A stretch of DNA of 64,000 bases from Bacteroidales bacterium (GTDB taxonomy: Bacteria; Bacteroidota; Bacteroidia; Bacteroidales; UBA932). The stretch spans positions 186,001-250,000 of the forward strand of contig JAFRNC010000001.1 of NCBI GenBank assembly GCA_017430365.1. Reading direction: 5' to 3'. The notes under the pieces were generated by a model. That model was not told the origin of the DNA and did no database searches. It was given only the letters and a program-made list of their open reading frames with translations. Position numbers and translations under genes: made by a program. Positions 60,393 to 64,000 of the stretch are shown one piece after another (position 1 is the first letter of the stretch; each line of letters opens with the position of its first letter).

Positions 60393-60959
60393 ATGAAAAA
60401 GATCTTACTTATTGCTTTCTGCGTACTCTCTTTCGGTGCTTTGTCCCACGCACAGAATCTCAAATTCGGACATCTCAACACCAACGAGCTGATCGGCCTG
60501 ATGAGCGAGCGTGATTCCGCCGTCGTCAAGTTGCAGGCCTATCAGACCGACCTGGAGGAGACACTCGAAGGAATGGGAACCGAGTACAACAATAAGCTGA
60601 ACGAGTATCAGCGGAAACGCAACGAGTGGGCTCCCGTGGTCGTGGAGACCAAGGAACGCGAGTTGACCGAACTGGGACAGCGCATCCAGCAGTTCCAGCA
60701 GAACGCCCAGCAGGAGATGGCCCAGATGCAGCAGGTGCTCATGGCGCCCGTGATCGAGAAGGCTCAGAACGCCATCACGAAGGTGGCGAAGGCCAACAAC
60801 CTGGTCTATGTCTTCGACCTCTCGGCGGGTTCGCTGATCTACTTCGACGATGCAGTCAGCCTCGACCTGCTGCCGCTCGCAAAGAAGGAACTCGGCATCC
60901 CTGCGGAGAAAGTCGCTCCCACGCAGTTCCAGCCGGCGACGCAGCCTACCGCCCAGTAA
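60393..60959 (+). CDS. OmpH/Skp-family periplasmic chaperone (second copy)
   Basis: This 188-residue protein has a signal peptide (ILLIAFCVLSFGALSHAQ), then LKFGHLNTNELIGLMSERDSAVVKLQ, a Gln-rich coiled coil (RIQQFQQNAQQEMAQMQQV) and a C-terminal LVYVFDLSAGSLIYFDDAVSLDLLPLAKKELGI. It is a tandem paralogue of the preceding gene with clearly diverged sequence. The pair behind bamA is typical for this phylum. Confidence 0.92.
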   Translation: MKKILLIAFCVLSFGALSHAQNLKFGHLNTNELIGLMSERDSAVVKLQAYQTDLEETLEGMGTEYNNKLNEYQRKRNEWAPVVVETKERELTELGQRIQQFQQNAQQEMAQMQQVLMAPVIEKAQNAITKVAKANNLVYVFDLSAGSLIYFDDAVSLDLLPLAKKELGIPAEKVAPTQFQPATQPTAQ

Positions 60960-60997
60960 GCAGAAGCTTCTAAAACTACATACCTAACTTATAACCT

Positions 60998-62830
60998 ATG
61001 CAACATAAAGTAATCGACACCCAGGATGTTGTAATCAGGTTTTGTGGAGATTCGGGCGATGGAATGCAGCTGACGGGAACCCTGTTCGCTGACGCCTCGG
61101 CCTTGTACGGCAACGAGATATCCACCTTCCCCGACTACCCCGCGGAGATCCGCGCTCCGCACGGAACAGTCTCCGGCGTTTCAGGCTTCCAGGTCCATAT
61201 CGGGGCCGGCGAAGTCAACACGCCCGGAGATTTCTGTGATGTGCTGGTCGCGATGAATCCCGCCGCACTGCGCGCCAATGCAAAGTGGGCGAAACCTACT
61301 GCAACAGTGATCATCGACACCGACACGTTCGATGAAGCGCTCATCAAAAGAGCCGGCTACTCAACCCTCGACCCGATCACGGAACTCCGTATCGAGGACA
61401 GGAATATCATTTATTCACCCATTACGACCCTCACCAAGGAGAGCCTCAAGGACAGCGGCATGGACCAGAAGGCCATCGTCCGCTGCAAGAATATGTTCAC
61501 GCTCGGAATGTGCTTCTACATGTTCAACCGTCCCCTGGAGTACACCTACGCCTACCTTGAGAAGAAGTTCAAGAAGAAACCGGCCCTGATCGAGCCCAAC
61601 AAGAAGGTCCTGTTCGACGGATTCAACTATGCCGCCAACATCCAGGCTATCGCCAACACCTATACGGTGAAGCCTGCCAAGCAGGAGAAGGGCGTCTACC
61701 GCAACATAAGCGGCAACCAGGCGACGGCATGGGGCCTCATCGCGGCATCCGAGAAGAGCGGACGTCCGCTCTTCTGCGGCTCCTATCCCATCACTCCCGC
61801 GACCGCGATCCTCGAGGAACTCGCCATACACAAGAACCTTGGCGTAAAGACCCTCCAGGCGGAAGACGAGATCGCCGGCATCTGCACCGCCATCGGCGCG
61901 GCTTATGCGGGCAATTTCGCAGTCACCACTACTTCCGGTCCCGGTCTCTCCCTGAAGAGCGAGGCCCTCGGCCTGGCTATGATCACCGAGCTTCCCCTCG
62001 TGCTGGTAGACGTACAGCGCAGCGGCCCCTCCACCGGTATCCCTACGAAGACCGAGCAGACTGACCTCGCGCAGGCCCTCTACGGCCGTAACGGAGAGTG
62101 CCCGATCGCGGTGATTGCGGCCCATTCCCCCAGCCATTGCTTCGACGCCGCATTCTATGCCGGCAAGTATGCTATGGAGCACATGATGCCCGTCATCCTC
62201 CTTACCGAAGGTTTCCTCGGAAACGGCAGCGAGCCGTGGAAGATTCCTTCAATGAAGGACTATCCTGCCATCAATCCGCCGGTTATCAACTCCTGCGAAG
62301 GCGCTTTCAAGCCTTTCGAGCGCGATCCCGATACATTCGCCCGCAAGTGGGCGTTCCCCGGCAAGGCCGGTCTGGAGCACCGCGTGGGCGGTCTTGAGAA
62401 GAATACCGCCGGTGTCATCTCCTCGGATCCCGAGAATCACGCCAAGATGGTCGCCGAGCGTGCCGAGAAAGTCGCCCGCCTGGCCAACTATCTCCCCGAA
62501 CAGCAGGTCATCGGCGACGAGAACGCCGACGTCCTGATCGTGGGCTGGGGCGGTACTTTCGGCCATCTCTATACCGCGCTGCACGAACTGCAGGATGAAG
62601 GCAAGAGCGTGGCCCTCTGCCACTTCGACTTCATCAACCCTCTGCCGAAGAACACCGCCGACATCTTCGCACGCCACAAGAAGATCATCGTATGTGAGCT
62701 CAACAGCGGACAGTTCGCCGACTATCTGCGCGCCAAGCTGCCGCAGTTCAGCTACCTGCAGTACAACAAGGTCCAGGGTCAGCCCTTCATCGTGAAGGAG
62801 ATCGTGGATGCTGTTAACGCAATTCTTTAA
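60998..62830 (+). CDS. korA: 2-oxoacid:acceptor oxidoreductase, fused gamma/alpha subunit (KorA-like)
   Basis: This is a 610-residue protein. Residues 1 to about 190 form the gamma domain (VVIRFCGDSGDGMQLTGTLFADASAL) and the rest the alpha (pyrimidine-binding) domain with GSYPITPATAILEELA and EDEIAGICTAIGAAYAG. With KorB it makes the oxidative decarboxylase that turns 2-oxoglutarate into succinyl-CoA with ferredoxin, or the reverse in carbon fixation-like flux. The substrate is assigned by overall similarity to KorA; other 2-oxoacids cannot be excluded. KorB follows after 14 nt. Confidence 0.9.
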   Translation: MQHKVIDTQDVVIRFCGDSGDGMQLTGTLFADASALYGNEISTFPDYPAEIRAPHGTVSGVSGFQVHIGAGEVNTPGDFCDVLVAMNPAALRANAKWAKPTATVIIDTDTFDEALIKRAGYSTLDPITELRIEDRNIIYSPITTLTKESLKDSGMDQKAIVRCKNMFTLGMCFYMFNRPLEYTYAYLEKKFKKKPALIEPNKKVLFDGFNYAANIQAIANTYTVKPAKQEKGVYRNISGNQATAWGLIAASEKSGRPLFCGSYPITPATAILEELAIHKNLGVKTLQAEDEIAGICTAIGAAYAGNFAVTTTSGPGLSLKSEALGLAMITELPLVLVDVQRSGPSTGIPTKTEQTDLAQALYGRNGECPIAVIAAHSPSHCFDAAFYAGKYAMEHMMPVILLTEGFLGNGSEPWKIPSMKDYPAINPPVINSCEGAFKPFERDPDTFARKWAFPGKAGLEHRVGGLEKNTAGVISSDPENHAKMVAERAEKVARLANYLPEQQVIGDENADVLIVGWGGTFGHLYTALHELQDEGKSVALCHFDFINPLPKNTADIFARHKKIIVCELNSGQFADYLRAKLPQFSYLQYNKVQGQPFIVKEIVDAVNAIL

Positions 62831-62844
62831 GGGAGGATATCAAA

Positions 62845-63861
62845 ATGAGATATACAGCACAAGATTTCAAGAGCAATCAGGAAGTTCGCTGGTGCCCCGG
62901 CTGCGGTGACCATGCCGTCCTCGCGGCCATCCACCGTGCCCTCCCGCAGGTCTGCGAGGCCCGCGGCTACAGCAAGGAGCGCCTGGTGTTCATCTCGGGT
63001 ATCGGCTGCTCTTCGCGCCTCCCGTACTACATGGACACCTTCGGATTCCACAGTATCCACGGACGTGCAACCGCCATTTCCACCGGCGTAAAGGTCGCCA
63101 ATCCCGACCTCAGCGTCTGGCAGGCATGCGGTGACGGCGACGCCCTGGCTATCGGCGGAAACCATTTCATCCACGCCATCCGCAGGAACATCGACATCAA
63201 TATCATCCTCTTCAACAACCAGATCTACGGTCTGACCAAGGGCCAGTATTCCCCGACTTCCAAACTGGGACAGATCACCAAGACCTCCCCTTACGGAACC
63301 GTCGAGAATCCCTTCACCCCCGGATCGCTGGTGCTCGGAGCCCGCGGAACTTTCTTCGCCCGCAGCCTCGACAGCGAACTGGCTCTCAACCAGGAGATTT
63401 TCGTGGCCGCCGCCGCCCATGACGGATGCTCGGTATGCGAAATGCTGACCAACTGCGTCATCTTCAATGACGGCGCCCACAGCACCATCTCCGACCGCGA
63501 GTACCGCGCCGACCGCACCATCATCCTCCGTCACGGAGAGCCGATGGTCTTCGGCAAGGACAGGGACAAGGGCCTGATTCTCGAACACGGCAAGCTCAAG
63601 GTCGTCAAGATCGGCGAGAACGGCATCACCGTGAACAAACTCCTCGTACACGATGCCCACGCAGAGGATCCTGCCATCCAGAACCAGCTCATCAACATGA
63701 AATACCCGGATTATCCGGTAGCCCTCGGCGTAATCCGCCAGGTAAACGAACCGACCTACGACGACCGCGTACGCGACCAGCTCACCCAGGTCAAGGAGTC
63801 TTCCAAGATCACCTGCATGGACGAACTTCTCCGCAGCGGCGCCACCTGGACGGTGGAATAA
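62845..63861 (+). CDS. korB: 2-oxoacid:acceptor oxidoreductase, beta subunit (KorB-like)
   Basis: This 338-residue thiamine-pyrophosphate subunit has WCPGCGDHAVL, the TPP motif GDGDALAIGGNHFIHAIRRN and NNQIYGLTKGQYSPTS, all typical of 2-oxoglutarate synthase beta subunits. A GGGAGGA ribosome site precedes the ATG. It is paired with the fused gamma/alpha subunit. No iron-sulfur ferredoxin-like domain is seen in either protein, so electrons probably leave through the beta-subunit cluster (CPGC plus later Cys residues) to ferredoxin. Confidence 0.92.
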   Translation: MRYTAQDFKSNQEVRWCPGCGDHAVLAAIHRALPQVCEARGYSKERLVFISGIGCSSRLPYYMDTFGFHSIHGRATAISTGVKVANPDLSVWQACGDGDALAIGGNHFIHAIRRNIDINIILFNNQIYGLTKGQYSPTSKLGQITKTSPYGTVENPFTPGSLVLGARGTFFARSLDSELALNQEIFVAAAAHDGCSVCEMLTNCVIFNDGAHSTISDREYRADRTIILRHGEPMVFGKDRDKGLILEHGKLKVVKIGENGITVNKLLVHDAHAEDPAIQNQLINMKYPDYPVALGVIRQVNEPTYDDRVRDQLTQVKESSKITCMDELLRSGATWTVE

Positions 63862-63918
63862 TGAAACAGTTCAACAACTTATAAGTTCACCAACCTTTTT
63901 AAATAACAAATTTCTATC

Positions 63919-64000
63919 ATGAAAGTAGCTGAAATTATGGCTAACCTTGAGCGGAAGCACCCCGGTGAGAGCGAGTATCTCCAGGCTGTCCGCGAGGTCC
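63919..64000 (+). CDS. gdhA: Glutamate dehydrogenase, N-terminal fragment (3' end outside window)
   Basis: Only 27 codons are visible: MKVAEIMANLERKHPGESEY and a few more. This matches the N-terminus of Bacteroidota NADP-type glutamate dehydrogenase, where the xxxIMxxLExKHPGExEYLQAV pattern is conserved. The enzyme reductively aminates 2-oxoglutarate, which fits its place after the 2-oxoglutarate oxidoreductase genes. The fragment is too short to judge completeness or cofactor. Confidence 0.7.
   Translation, partial: MKVAEIMANLERKHPGESEYLQAVREV

Overview
The window is about 64 kb of GC-rich bacterial chromosome from a member of the Bacteroidota, most likely order Bacteroidales. The evidence is the many TAnnTTTG -7 promoter elements, the scarcity of Shine-Dalgarno sites, and Bacteroidota-type proteins (PASTA-tailed FtsI, Bacteroidota-type RNA polymerase omega, IleS of about 1140 residues, fused KorA, short LptB-type ATPase). 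The GC level and gene content would suit Rikenellaceae or an uncultured gut lineage, but the genus cannot be fixed from sequence alone.

Layout. (1) 1-5.7 kb: division and cell-wall cluster read leftward (mraZ-rsmH-ftsL-ftsI-murE-mraY), with candidate MraZ boxes in the promoter. (2) 5.8-9.25 kb: a fused S51-peptidase/ATP-grasp gene and a REP-associated tyrosine transposase (RAYT) bracketed by two 116-bp palindromic arrays of identical geometry. (3) 9.25-20.7 kb: housekeeping genes lptB, dnaX, an M16 protease, an O-methyltransferase, the operon engB-prs-nadE-small membrane protein-scpB, then xseA, ccsA/resB and xseB. (4) 20.7-32.3 kb: a complete glycogen module (branching enzyme, debranching enzyme, GT4 synthase, GH57 enzyme and a 1410-residue GT3 synthase-GT35 phosphorylase fusion) ending in ribF. 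(5) 32.3-35.1 kb: greA with a leader terminator, a HIT protein, a thioredoxin-fold lipoprotein, tsaB. (6) 35.1-40.4 kb: a candidate bacteriocin or small-peptide export locus, with a C39-peptidase ABC transporter, two small double-glycine-leader peptides, TolC and HlyD, preceded by a promoter, a 50-codon membrane ORF and a branched terminator. (7) 40.4-52.6 kb: cvpA, ileS, dksA-like, lspA, tRNA-Ser, glpQ-like, fur-like, a Gate-domain permease, trxB, bamD-rpoZ-recN and nagB. (8) 52.6-64 kb: a LysM/periplasmic-binding protein, an OmpH protein, pdxJ, nadK, uppS, bamA with two skp-like genes, korA/korB, and the start of gdhA.

Functionally the stretch is mainly core envelope, information and central-metabolism genes. 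The accessory items are the RAYT island with its arrays and the double-glycine peptide export operon; both are detailed under findings. Gene starts were moved inward wherever a promoter element, an upstream gene or family alignment contradicted the longest open frame.
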